This document shows, piece after piece, positions 41,348 to 50,714 of a stretch of 64,000 nucleotides of DNA (within the stretch, counting starts at the first letter, position 1; each line of letters opens with the position of its first letter). The notes beneath the pieces were generated by a model. That model did not search any database. It was not told the origin of the DNA and saw nothing but the letters and a program-made list of their open reading frames with translations. Location of the stretch: the NCBI GenBank assembly GCA_016713335.1, contig JADJPH010000101.1:93076-157075 (forward strand), in the 5' to 3' direction. Position numbers and translations under genes: made by a program. Origin of the DNA: Candidatus Fredericiella danica. GTDB lineage: Bacteria > Chloroflexota > Anaerolineae > Caldilineales > Caldilineaceae.

Positions 41348-44300
41348 CTAGAACCCCTGTAACTTACTCAGGTCGGCAACGGCAGCCGGCAGCGCCGCAA
41401 TGTGCTGCACGAGCGCCAAGCGAGCCTTGCGCACCCGGTCGTCGTCGGCATTCACCAGCACGCCATCAAAGAACGCGTTGATCGGCGCCCGAAGTTGGCG
41501 CAGCGCATCGGCCAGTGCAAAGGCCGGTTCATCCACCCGCTCCAGAGCCTTGGCCGCGTTCTCATAGGCGCCCTGCAACGCAGGCTCAACCGGCGTCACA
41601 TAGGCGTCGGGATCGAGCAGGAACCGTTCGCCGAGTCCACGCGTAATCCGCGCCGTACGCGCATACGCAGTAAACGCTTCCGGCCAACCTTCTCCCGCCA
41701 CAGCCGCAGTCAGTGCGGTGCAGGCGCGCACAGCACCCGCAGGATTGTCACCGCGCACCGGCAGGACGGCGTCAATCACGTCGTGTGCAAAACCCATGTC
41801 CGCCAACACCCCGTCGAGGCGGCGTTCGAGGAAGTTTGCTGTTTCCGCCAGTGCAAGATCGCTGACCGGCACCGGCTGCAACTGCGCAGCCGCAGCAAGA
41901 CCGGCGCGGAGACTGAAGTTCGTACGCGTGGCGATGAGGCTGTTCACAATCCCCAGCGCCGCCCGCCGCAGGCCAAAGGGGTCGGCGCTGCCGGTGGGGA
42001 TCGCATTGACCGCAAACAGGCCAATCAGGCTATCCAGTTTATCCGCCAACGCCAGCGCCAACCCGGTCCGCGTCTCAGGCACTGCGTCACCGGCGAACCG
42101 CGGTAGATATTGCTCGCGAATGGTTTGCCCGACCGCGGCGGTCTCGCCATGACGAAGGGCGTAGATTTCGCCCATGACACCTTGGAGACTGGTCATCTCG
42201 ACGACCATATGCGTGACGAGATCAGCCTTACTCAGGTCGGCGGCCCGCACAACGGTGGCCACTTCATCCGCATTTGCGCCCAACATCCTGGCAATCTCCG
42301 GCGCCAGTTGGATGAGGCGCTTCACACGATCGAGCATTGAGCCAAGCTTCGCATGAAAAGTCAGCGTGCCCAGGCGTGGACTGTAGGTCTCCAGATGGCG
42401 GCCGACATCCTGGCGGAAGAAGTAGGCAGCGTCGGCATAGCGGGCGCGGATGACACCTTCATACCCCTCACGCACGACGTCCGGATGCGCCAGATCATTG
42501 CTATTTGCAACCGCCACAAAGTGATTAACCAGGGCACCGTCACGCAACACCGGGAAATAGCGTTGGTGCTTCTTCATGACCCCGATCAACACGGGGGCAG
42601 GCAACTCCAGATACTTCGCCTCAAATGTACCTAACAACGCTTGTGGCGCCTCAATCAGGTCGGTGACTTCATCGAGCAGGGCAGATTCATCGGGAACAAC
42701 GCCATCCACCTGGGCGGCAGCCGCCGCCACCAATTCAGCCACCAATTGGCGGCGTTCCGTACGGTCTACCACCACACCCTGGGCAGCGACGGCGTCAAAG
42801 TAGGACGCGGCATCAGGCGCCTCAAACGTGGTGAACCCGCCCGGCGGTAGTTTGGCGACCGCATCGGCAAACCGAGGGCCGCGGCTCGTGCGGCCACTGG
42901 CTACATTCGCCCAGGTGAACGGCACAACCTCGCTGCCATACAGGGCAACAATCCAGCGCAAGGGTCTCGGGTAGCCAAGCCCGCTGCTGTTCCAGCGCAT
43001 CGTCTTGCCCCAGCGGAGACCGTTGAGCAGGTCGAGACAGAATTGCGGCAGCACCGCTGCCGCCGGCTGACCGGCCACCCGTTTGACTGCATAGACGTAG
43101 TTATCCCGCACTTCCAGATCTTTCAAGGCCACGCCCTGACCGCGCGCAAAGCCCTCCAGCGCCTTCGTGGGCTGGTTGAGCGTGTCGTATGCCTGGGCGA
43201 GCGCCGGCCCACGCTTTTCTACGATTTCGTCCGCCTGCAGCGGGGCTAGATCGTTCACCATGACGGCCAACCGCCGTGTCGTGCCGGTGACGCGCACGCC
43301 CTTGTGGCTGAGTTTGTACGCACCGAGTAGCGCAACCACCTTCTCTTCAAGCTGCGCGATGCCGTCGACCACGTCCGAGGCCGGCAGTTCCTCCGATCCA
43401 AGTTCAAGCACGAATGGCTGCACACCGTTCACAGCCTTTGGCTGCGCCCCGGGGTGCTGGGCTTCTGCGGTCTGAGGCCGCTCCTTTAGCCATGGGAACT
43501 CCAACCGTTCCCGTTGTGCGACATATAGTTCTGAGACCGACTTTGCCTGCCCGCGCATGTCGGCAAAGAACTTGGCGCGTTCGGTCACGCCAATGGCGCC
43601 GCGCGCGTCCAGCAAATTGAAGGTATGGCTCTGCTTCAGCACAAAATCGTGGGCCGGAATCACAAGCCCGCGCTTGATCGAAGCAGCAGCCTCCGCCTTA
43701 TACAGGTCATACATGATGCGGAGCCGTTCAACGTCGGCGAGTTCAAACTCATAGACGCAATGTTCAACTTCCGGATCCCGGAACAGCTCGCCAAAGGTGT
43801 GCACGCCATCGACGTCGATGTCCCACACCTGCGTCTTGTGCTGCAGGTACATGACGATCCGATCCAGGCCATAGGTAATCTCGACACTCACCGGGTCCAA
43901 CGTAAGGCTGCCTGACTGTTGGAAATAGGTAAACTGGGTGATCTCTTGGCCGTCCAGCCAGACTTCCCAGCCGAGACCCCAGGCGCCCAATGCCGGTGAT
44001 TCCCAGTTATCCTCCACGAACCGGATGTCATGCCGTGTCCGATCCAGGCCGATCGCTTCCAGGCTCGCCAGATACAATTCTTGCGGATTGCCGGGATCAG
44101 GCTTGAGGATCACCTGATACTGATGGTGCATCTGCATCCGGTTTGGATTCTCAGCGTAGCGACCGTCGTCAGGCCGGTAAGAAGGCTCGACGTAGGCCAC
44201 ATTCCAGGGTTCTGGCCCCAACACCCGGAGCACCGTGGCGGGGTTCATTGTCCCTGCACCGACCTTCTCGCTGTAGGGCTGCCAGATGGTGCAGCCATGC

Positions 44301-44359
44301 GCTGCCCAAAACTCGTGCATGCGCACAATGACTTCTTGCATGGATAAGGGTTTGGCCAT
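41348..44359 (-). CDS. glyQS: Glycyl-tRNA synthetase, fused alpha and beta chains
   Basis: This charges tRNA-Gly with glycine. Most bacteria with this type encode the alpha (GlyQ) and beta (GlyS) chains separately; here a single 1003-residue frame holds both. The alpha part (about 1-290) has EFWAAHGCTIWQPY, GTMNPATVLRVLGPEPW, RMQMHHQYQVILKPDP and EITQFTYFQQSGSL. A short linker near 295-310 joins the beta part (FVLELGSEELPASDV, then AKGFARGQ-like and HAD/DALR-type ends). Fused forms are known from Chlamydia and some other phyla. The start at 44359 is preceded by GAGAG, only a weak ribosome site. The frame is intact. Confidence 0.95.
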   Translation of the reverse strand: MAKPLSMQEVIVRMHEFWAAHGCTIWQPYSEKVGAGTMNPATVLRVLGPEPWNVAYVEPSYRPDDGRYAENPNRMQMHHQYQVILKPDPGNPQELYLASLEAIGLDRTRHDIRFVEDNWESPALGAWGLGWEVWLDGQEITQFTYFQQSGSLTLDPVSVEITYGLDRIVMYLQHKTQVWDIDVDGVHTFGELFRDPEVEHCVYEFELADVERLRIMYDLYKAEAAASIKRGLVIPAHDFVLKQSHTFNLLDARGAIGVTERAKFFADMRGQAKSVSELYVAQRERLEFPWLKERPQTAEAQHPGAQPKAVNGVQPFVLELGSEELPASDVVDGIAQLEEKVVALLGAYKLSHKGVRVTGTTRRLAVMVNDLAPLQADEIVEKRGPALAQAYDTLNQPTKALEGFARGQGVALKDLEVRDNYVYAVKRVAGQPAAAVLPQFCLDLLNGLRWGKTMRWNSSGLGYPRPLRWIVALYGSEVVPFTWANVASGRTSRGPRFADAVAKLPPGGFTTFEAPDAASYFDAVAAQGVVVDRTERRQLVAELVAAAAAQVDGVVPDESALLDEVTDLIEAPQALLGTFEAKYLELPAPVLIGVMKKHQRYFPVLRDGALVNHFVAVANSNDLAHPDVVREGYEGVIRARYADAAYFFRQDVGRHLETYSPRLGTLTFHAKLGSMLDRVKRLIQLAPEIARMLGANADEVATVVRAADLSKADLVTHMVVEMTSLQGVMGEIYALRHGETAAVGQTIREQYLPRFAGDAVPETRTGLALALADKLDSLIGLFAVNAIPTGSADPFGLRRAALGIVNSLIATRTNFSLRAGLAAAAQLQPVPVSDLALAETANFLERRLDGVLADMGFAHDVIDAVLPVRGDNPAGAVRACTALTAAVAGEGWPEAFTAYARTARITRGLGERFLLDPDAYVTPVEPALQGAYENAAKALERVDEPAFALADALRQLRAPINAFFDGVLVNADDDRVRKARLALVQHIAALPAAVADLSKLQGF

Positions 44360-44424
44360 AAATCAAACTCTCGATCTTTTGGACCTGCATTCAGGTCAAG
44401 CTACTGCCGGCGCACCGGGCGCGA

Positions 44425-45657
44425 TCATCCTGGAAAGATGAATCGAATCGGCACAGGCACAAAGGTGATGATAAAGATGAAAATGACGAAATAGCCAAGC
44501 CACCGGCGCCGGCGATCCAAGCGCGTCACGTCGTCGAGGGCCGGTGGATGCATCACGCCAATCACAAACAGAATCAAGAACAACCACAAGAACCAGCCCA
44601 TGAAACCGACCGACTCCAGGGCCGGCACAAGATCTTGGACCGGGGCAAGACTTGCAATGGCAAAAAAGGCCATCATGCCCACCGCTGCAAAGTTAACGTA
44701 CCGGGCGTTTTCTCCAAAAAGCGCAAAAACCGTGTGCCCACCATCCAGTTGCCCCACTGGAATCAGATTGATGGCGGTAACCAGCAAACCGATCCAGGCC
44801 GCAAACGCAACTTGATTGATCATCAAGTCTTCGCCCGTGACAGCGTTTGGCAGGATCTGCCCATGCACAATAAATTTGGCGGCCAGGTAAAGGAGACTGT
44901 TGCCCTCGAGCATCAGCCCCGCGGCAGCAGGCGGTCTTTCAACCAGGCTCGTGGCAATGCCAAAGAAAAGCAGCGGCAGCGCCACCACCAACCCGGCGAG
45001 CGGTCCCGCTACACCAATGTCAAACAGCTTCCGCCGGTCTGGCACCGGCTGTTTCATCCGGATGAAGGCGCCCAGGGTGCCGAATCCAATCGGCAGCGGG
45101 AGAAAATAGGGCAAGGTCACCGCCACCTTGTGATAGCGGGCGGCAAAGTAGTGACCGAATTCGTGCGCTCCCAAAATCGTGAGCAGGGTGGCAGCAAACG
45201 GCAGCCCCATCAGGAGCACCGGCGGGCTGAATTGCTGCCACCAAGGACCGGGAAGGGCCGTTGCGCCCGCATATTCGGCGCCGATGTATAGCGTACTGAT
45301 GACGGTCAACACAAACAGCAGGACGTTGATCCAGATGCGCGACGGTTGCACGACCGCAATCCCCTTAAAGATGCGCACCACGACATCCTTGGGGTCGCCG
45401 TCTTCACTTGGGTGCAACATGGGGGTGTAGCCGCTGGCATTTAACGTTGAAAGCCACTTGCCAAAAACCTCATGGCTTGGGCGCAGCAATTGGCCGCGCA
45501 CCACCACGACACCATCCACCTGCGGCTCGCGTGGCATCTCAACCGACACGACCGTCATATCCTGTTCGACCACCGCGCGCACCTTGTCGAGACTGACGGG
45601 GATGGCAACAGTCGGTTGCGGGGGCGTTTGGAGCGCCAACGATAACGAATCACTCAA
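44425..45657 (-). CDS. Site-2 protease family (M50) membrane metallopeptidase
   Basis: This 410-residue multi-pass membrane protein cleaves peptide bonds inside the membrane. The zinc site HEFGH is in LTILGAHEFGHYFAARYH at about residue 165, and the third ligand motif LDGGH follows in LIPVGQLDGGHTVF. An N-terminal domain of about 100 residues precedes the first helix. Such enzymes release membrane-bound regulators or process signal peptides. The target is unknown. It lies 65 bases upstream of glyQS on the same strand and may share a message with it. It is divergent from the homocysteine methyltransferase gene. Confidence 0.88.
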   Translation of the reverse strand: MSDSLSLALQTPPQPTVAIPVSLDKVRAVVEQDMTVVSVEMPREPQVDGVVVVRGQLLRPSHEVFGKWLSTLNASGYTPMLHPSEDGDPKDVVVRIFKGIAVVQPSRIWINVLLFVLTVISTLYIGAEYAGATALPGPWWQQFSPPVLLMGLPFAATLLTILGAHEFGHYFAARYHKVAVTLPYFLPLPIGFGTLGAFIRMKQPVPDRRKLFDIGVAGPLAGLVVALPLLFFGIATSLVERPPAAAGLMLEGNSLLYLAAKFIVHGQILPNAVTGEDLMINQVAFAAWIGLLVTAINLIPVGQLDGGHTVFALFGENARYVNFAAVGMMAFFAIASLAPVQDLVPALESVGFMGWFLWLFLILFVIGVMHPPALDDVTRLDRRRRWLGYFVIFIFIITFVPVPIRFIFPG

Positions 45658-45696
45658 GATGAAAAGTCCTTCCTTCGGAACTGCAAGCCACTATTA

Positions 45697-45705
45697 TGCT
45701 ATACT
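45697..45705 (+). promoter_or_regulatory. Extended -10 promoter for the homocysteine methyltransferase gene
   Basis: TGC directly before TATACT (45700-45705) forms an extended -10 element, with no clear -35. Transcription would start near 45712, about 60 bases before the ATG. Confidence 0.4.
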
Positions 45706-45770
45706 GCGCAGCGTTTTGGAAACTCGCGCAGTTTCACGAGTGAGTCGTATGTTTGCAATGGAGACGGGCA

Positions 45771-47665
45771 ATGGCAGTTCATCCTTTCTTACAGCGCCTA
45801 CAGGAAAAACCATTACTTGCCGATGGGGCAATGGGCACCATGCTCTACGCCAAAGGCGCCAGCAGTGAGCAATGTCTGGAATACCTGACCATTTCCCGTC
45901 CGGGCTGGGTCACGGAAATCCATCAGGCATACGCCGCGGCCGGCGCCGACGTATTGAAGAGCCATACCTTCGGCGCCAATGGCATCCGACTCGCGCAATA
46001 CGGGTTGGCGGACAAGGTGCGCGACCTGAATTTTAAGGCCGTGCGGTTGCTCCGCGACGTGCGCGAGGTCACCGGCCGCCCCTTCTTTATTGCCGGCGAC
46101 ATTGGTCCCCTGGGCCGGCGTACACCTGCCGATGTCCATGCGCATGACCGGTCAATGCACGAGGTCTTCCAGGAACAGATCAGCGTCCTTTGGGAAGCCG
46201 GCGCCGACCTACTGCTTTTCGAGACGTTTGTGGACCTGGTTGAATTGGAGACGGCGGTGCATGCCGCTCGCACCATCTGCGACTTGCCGGTCGTGGCATC
46301 GATCACTTTTGCAGAGGACGGCTTCACGGTCAACGGCCTTACACCGGAACAGGTGGTCATGCGGCTGAGTCAGGCCGGTGCGGACTTGATTGGCGTCAAC
46401 TGTTCGGTTGGCCCATCTTCCATGCTACAGACGCTGGAACGGATGCAAGCGGCTGCCCCCAGTGCCGCGTTCAGCGTCATGCCCAATGCTTGGGTTTCCG
46501 GAACGAGTCGAAGGCCGCTTCTACTACCCATCAAGCCCGGAGTACTTTGCGCGAAACCGAGGCATTCCTGAACCACGGGGCGCGACTGATTGGCGGCTGC
46601 TGCGGCACGACCCCAATGCATATTCACGCCATGCGCGGTGCGCTCGATGCCTACCTGGTGGAGACGCATGGCGTTGCACCAACACCGGTCATCGTCATGG
46701 AGACACCGCCTGCGCCCGCCCAGAAACCGGACTTCGGAATTGAGGTCGACGAACAGCCCACCGAACTGCTGCGGAAGCTGCAGACCGGCCAGTTCGTGAT
46801 CAGCGTCGAGGTAGACCCACCACGCGGCTTTAACGCACAAAAGCAACTCGAAGGGGCACGGACTGCGCTCCAGGCCGGCGCCGATGCCGTGAACGTTGCC
46901 GACAGCCCCATGGCGCGCGTCCGCATGAGCGCGCTTTCGCTCTGCATCCAGATTCAACAACAAGTTGGCATCGAGAGCATCGTCCATTTCACCACCCGGG
47001 ACCGCTCCCTGATGGGGTTACAAGCCGATCTGATCGGCGCCAGAGCGCTGGGTGTGCGCAATATTCTGGCTCTGACCGGCGATCCCCCCAGTTTGGGGGA
47101 CAGCAAGCAGAGTACGCCGGTCTATGACGTCGATAGCGTCGGCCTCGTGCGCATCATTGCGCGCTACAACGCCGGTCTCGACCTGGCGGGCCAGGAACTA
47201 GGGCAAAAAGGCGGGTTCACCATTGCCGTCGCCTGTGACCCCACGCGCAGTGATTTGAATCAGGAGGTCGATCGGTTCCACCACAAGATCACGGGTGGCG
47301 CGCACTTCACCATGACGCAGCCAATCTTCGACCCGCAGTTGTGGATCAATTTCGTGCGCGTCTATAAGGAACGCCACGGGACCTTCCCGGCGCCGGTGCT
47401 CATCGGCGTCTTGCCGCTGCAAGGGCACAAGCACGCAAGCTTCCTTCACAACGAAGTGCCGGGCATCACCCTCAGTGATGCCGCGCTGGAACGCATGCGG
47501 CTTGCCGGCGCTCAGGGCCGGCAGGAAGGTGTCAAAATGGCGCAGGAGTTGTTGCTTGAACTGAAGGAATTGCCATACGTGCAGGGGGTCTACCTGATGC
47601 CAAGCTTTGGCCGCTATGAACTGGCCTGCGAGGTGCTGGATGTACTGCCGCCGGCCGGGGCATGA
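45771..47665 (+). CDS. Bifunctional homocysteine S-methyltransferase / methylenetetrahydrofolate reductase (two frameshifts)
   Basis: Two enzymes are fused. The first 285 residues are a homocysteine methyltransferase barrel: LLADGAMGTMLYAKG, then IGVNCSVGPSSML and LIGGCCGTTP, the three cysteines that bind the catalytic zinc. The second part is a MetF-like reductase (FVISVEVDPPRGF, ILALTGDPPSLGD, FTMTQPIFDPQLWI) that makes 5-methyl-THF with FAD. The protein thus prepares methyl groups for methionine. Frame changes near 46490 (GCTTGGGTTT) and 46555 (GCGCGAAACC) are needed; the span equals about 631 residues, as usual. The ATG at 45771 has GGAG upstream. The 3' end overlaps convergent acpS by 52 bases. 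Confidence 0.9.
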
Positions 47666-48051
47666 GGATGTGATGTCACCAGCGCAACCACAAAGGCGAC
47701 CGCATGGGCGCGCGCGTGCGAGATGCTGATGGACCACTCTGAAAGCCGTAGTTTCGCAGCGCGCTCCGCTGCAGCGCCGTAGAGGGTCAGAAACGGGGCG
47801 CCGGTCTCGGCTTCCTTGCGCACTTCGATATCCGTCCAGGCGATGCCGGCACGCCAGATGCCGGTGCCAAGCGCCTTTGCAACGGCCTCTTTGACGGCAA
47901 ATTTTCCCGCCAATGACTCGTAGCGCCCCCGGCTCTGCTCTAATTCAAACGCGGTGAAGACGCGGGTCAAGAATCGCTCGCCATGCCGGTTCACGGCGCG
48001 GCGAATTCGGTCGATTTCGATGAGGTCTACACCGGTGCGCACTGATGTCAT
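47614..48051 (-). CDS. acpS: Holo-[acyl-carrier-protein] synthase
   Basis: This enzyme transfers 4'-phosphopantetheine from CoA to acyl carrier protein. The two signature regions are TGVDLIEIDRIRRAV at the N-terminus (metal-binding Asp) and SLAGKFAVKEAVAKALGTG. The last conserved strand is WSISISHARAHAVAFVVA. The core is about 125 residues, and about 20 extra residues at the C-terminus overlap the convergent reductase gene. ATG codons at 48051 and 48063 are both possible; 48051 gives the standard start. It is followed by nothing on its strand for some distance. Confidence 0.9.
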   Translation of the reverse strand: MTSVRTGVDLIEIDRIRRAVNRHGERFLTRVFTAFELEQSRGRYESLAGKFAVKEAVAKALGTGIWRAGIAWTDIEVRKEAETGAPFLTLYGAAAERAAKLRLSEWSISISHARAHAVAFVVALVTSHPHAPAGGSTSSTSQASS

Positions 48052-48123
48052 GCCGGGAACCATAAATGCGGAGTAAATAGGCGCGCTGTCACAGCGAAAT
48101 TGTCAATCTTCGACCTTCAATTG

Positions 48124-49437
48124 TCAATTGTCGCTATTGTCCGATGCGCCATCGCTGCTGGGACCGGCAATGACCGTGCAGCACCGTTCCGGGGAAAGGT
48201 AGGTTGCGGCCACACGCAATACATCTTCGGCCGTGACAGAGTAGATCAGGTCATAATAGCGTTGGAGATAATCAAGTCCGAGGTGATACCACTCCATGCC
48301 GAGCAAGGCATTGGCCACGCCGTCGTTGGTTTCCAGTGTCAACGGGAGGATGCCGGTTAGAAACGCCTGGCTATCGGCCAATTCTTCAGGGCTGACGAGT
48401 TCACTGCCAAGCGCCGTGAATTCGGCCAGGATACTCGCCGCGGCTTGCTCAACGTGGGCAGGGTTCACGCCGGCAGCAGCCATCCAGACGCCGCCCGCCC
48501 GTTCGGCAGTGATCCCGCTATAGGCGTAGTATGCCAGGCCCTGTTCTTCACGCACTCGTTCGCCGAGCCGGCCCATCATCCCAAACTGGCCCAAAATCGC
48601 GTTTGCCACGCGCAACGCATAGAAATCCGGATGGTCGCGGGCGATGCCAGGCGCACCGATCACCAGATCCGACTGCACCTTTCCCGGCATCTTGACAACA
48701 TCCCGTTTGCCCACCGCCAAAAACCTTGGCGCAGCCGCTGCCGGCGCCGGGGCCGGGCCACGCCAGTCGCCAAAATAGCGCTCAACTAAATCCTTGGCGG
48801 CCCCCGCACTGATGTCGCCGGCAATGACAATGGCCGCGCTGGTGGGTGTGTAGAAGCCGCGATGAAACTCGACAACTTCATTGTGCGTAAGCGCACCAAT
48901 CGTATCGAGGTAGCCACTGGTGGAACGACCATAGGGATGATGGCGACCATACAACATTTCGTGAAAGTGCAGGCTGGCCACGCTGCTTGTGTCCTGGTCA
49001 CGCTCCTGAATGTACACCAGCCGCTGCTGGCGAACTCGCTCGACATGCTCATCGGCAAAGTGTGGCTGGCGCAGGGCGTCGGCCAGCACGGCCACCAGCC
49101 CGGCAAAATCCTCACTCAGACAGGCAAGGCTGAAGTCGGTGGAGTGCGTGTCGGCGCCAAACGTCAGATTGCCACCGACGCTTTCCACCGCCTCATTGAA
49201 CGCACTATAGTCGTGATGGAGACTGCCGCGGGACAGCATGGCCGCAGTGAATGCGGCCAGACCCGCACGGTTTGCCGGTTCATCCTGGGCGCCGGCCGAC
49301 AGGCTTCCCTGAAGGGTAACAACCGGGGCAGCCCGATTCTCCCGCACCAGCAGCACCAAACCATTGTCAAGCACGGTGCGAGCCACCGAATGGGGGCCGG
49401 GCAGGGCGTTCAGCGCAGGGATCTGGGACGAGCTCAT
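48124..49437 (-). CDS. M16 peptidase family protein without HxxEH (non-catalytic partner)
   Basis: This 437-residue member of the M16 (pitrilysin/processing peptidase) family pairs with the next gene upstream. The place of the zinc motif reads RAGLAAFTAAMLSRGS, so the HxxEH is missing and the chain is probably inactive. The rest of the fold is normal (DNGLVLLVRENRAAPVV and the RVREEQGLAYYAYSG region, whose Arg/Tyr pair contacts substrate in family members). M16 enzymes usually work as a catalytic and a non-catalytic half, as in mitochondrial processing peptidase. The ATG at 49437 overlaps the TGA of its partner. Confidence 0.85.
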   Translation of the reverse strand: MSSSQIPALNALPGPHSVARTVLDNGLVLLVRENRAAPVVTLQGSLSAGAQDEPANRAGLAAFTAAMLSRGSLHHDYSAFNEAVESVGGNLTFGADTHSTDFSLACLSEDFAGLVAVLADALRQPHFADEHVERVRQQRLVYIQERDQDTSSVASLHFHEMLYGRHHPYGRSTSGYLDTIGALTHNEVVEFHRGFYTPTSAAIVIAGDISAGAAKDLVERYFGDWRGPAPAPAAAAPRFLAVGKRDVVKMPGKVQSDLVIGAPGIARDHPDFYALRVANAILGQFGMMGRLGERVREEQGLAYYAYSGITAERAGGVWMAAAGVNPAHVEQAAASILAEFTALGSELVSPEELADSQAFLTGILPLTLETNDGVANALLGMEWYHLGLDYLQRYYDLIYSVTAEDVLRVAATYLSPERCCTVIAGPSSDGASDNSDN

Positions 49438-50714
49438 AAGGGAATATACCATCCGACCGTCTGCCGGTCCGGTTGTAGATAGTGATGCGCCACGCGCTGC
49501 ACATCAGCCGAGGTCACTGCGGCGAGCCGCGCCATCCAGTTGTCAAGCCAGTCAAGGTCAGCCACCACCTCACTGAACCCAAGCCAATACGCCTGATTCG
49601 TGACGGACTCGCTACTGTACGCGAACTGCGCCTTTGTCTGCTGAATGGCACGCGCCAGTTCTGCAGCAGTGACGCCGTTTCGTTGCACTTCACCGATCAT
49701 CTCCCAGATCGCTTCTTCTACCGCTTCGTGCGCGGTCGCCGGCGCCAGGGTGACGCTGAAACTGAAGAGTGTCGGATCGACCGATGGGCCATAGCTGGAA
49801 CTTGCATCCACGGCGAGTTGCGACTCCACCAGTGTGCGGTAGAGACGGTTGCTGCGATTGTTCGCACTCCCACCAAAGAGCCCCATGCCTTTGGCGCCGC
49901 CCAGCACAGAGTCAAGCACCACGAGCGGAAAGAAATCAGGATGCTTTGCGGCCGGCGTATGGAACACCTGCAGATAGGTTGCAGTCGGGTCTTCCCCTCG
50001 CAATTGCACACGGCGCTCCACTTGCTGCTCCGGTTCTCGGGCGCGTACCACTGGTGGTTTAGGTCCAGACACGAGCCCGCCGAATTGCTTTGTGATGGCG
50101 TCTAACATCGCCGCCGCATCAAAGTCCCCGGTGGCAACTGCAATCGCATTGCTGGGGGTGTAATAGGTCCGGTAATGATTGTAGAGGTCTTCTCTGGTGA
50201 TCTCGTGCAGGTCCACCTTCCAGCCGATCACCGGATGGCGATAGGGATGCGCTGTATAGGCAGTCGCCTGGACATCTTCTTGCAGCCGGTAAAAGTAGTT
50301 GTTTTCACTACCCTCACGCTCACTCAAAATGACGGTCCGCTCGAGTTCGGTCTCTTCCGGATCAAAGATCGCGTTTGCCATCCGGTCCGACTCGACGTCG
50401 ATCGCCAACGCAATACGATCTGCCGGCAGCGTTTCGAAATAGACGGTCCAATCTTGCCAGGTCATCCCGTTAAACATGCCGCCGGCGCGCGAAACCGCGC
50501 GATCAAAGTCGCCATGTGGGTAGCGCGCCGTGCCCTTGAAGAGCATGTGCTCCACCCAGTGACTGAGTCCGGTCAACCCGGGCGTCTCATTTCGGCTTCC
50601 AACTCGGTAGAAGATCCAGAAACTTGCGACGGGCGCAGCATGACCTGGCTTTAAGATAATTTCTAAACCGTTGTCGAGGGTGGCAACGGTCGCCGTACTG
50701 CGCTTACTGGTCAT
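49434..50714 (-). CDS. M16 zinc metallopeptidase, catalytic subunit
   Basis: This is the catalytic member of the M16 pair, 426 residues from the ATG at 50714. The inverted zinc motif is intact in LSHWVEHMLFKGT (HWVEH), and the third ligand glutamate lies in ETELERTVILSEREG. The region with NRLYRTLVESQLAVDASSSY and the C-terminal TVGWYIPL complete the fold. The start overlaps the end of ugd by 11 bases (ATGACCAGTAA), and its own stop overlaps the start of the second M16 gene, so ugd and both peptidases form a tightly coupled unit. The cellular location and substrate are not known. Confidence 0.9.
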   Translation of the reverse strand: MTSKRSTATVATLDNGLEIILKPGHAAPVASFWIFYRVGSRNETPGLTGLSHWVEHMLFKGTARYPHGDFDRAVSRAGGMFNGMTWQDWTVYFETLPADRIALAIDVESDRMANAIFDPEETELERTVILSEREGSENNYFYRLQEDVQATAYTAHPYRHPVIGWKVDLHEITREDLYNHYRTYYTPSNAIAVATGDFDAAAMLDAITKQFGGLVSGPKPPVVRAREPEQQVERRVQLRGEDPTATYLQVFHTPAAKHPDFFPLVVLDSVLGGAKGMGLFGGSANNRSNRLYRTLVESQLAVDASSSYGPSVDPTLFSFSVTLAPATAHEAVEEAIWEMIGEVQRNGVTAAELARAIQQTKAQFAYSSESVTNQAYWLGFSEVVADLDWLDNWMARLAAVTSADVQRVAHHYLQPDRQTVGWYIPL

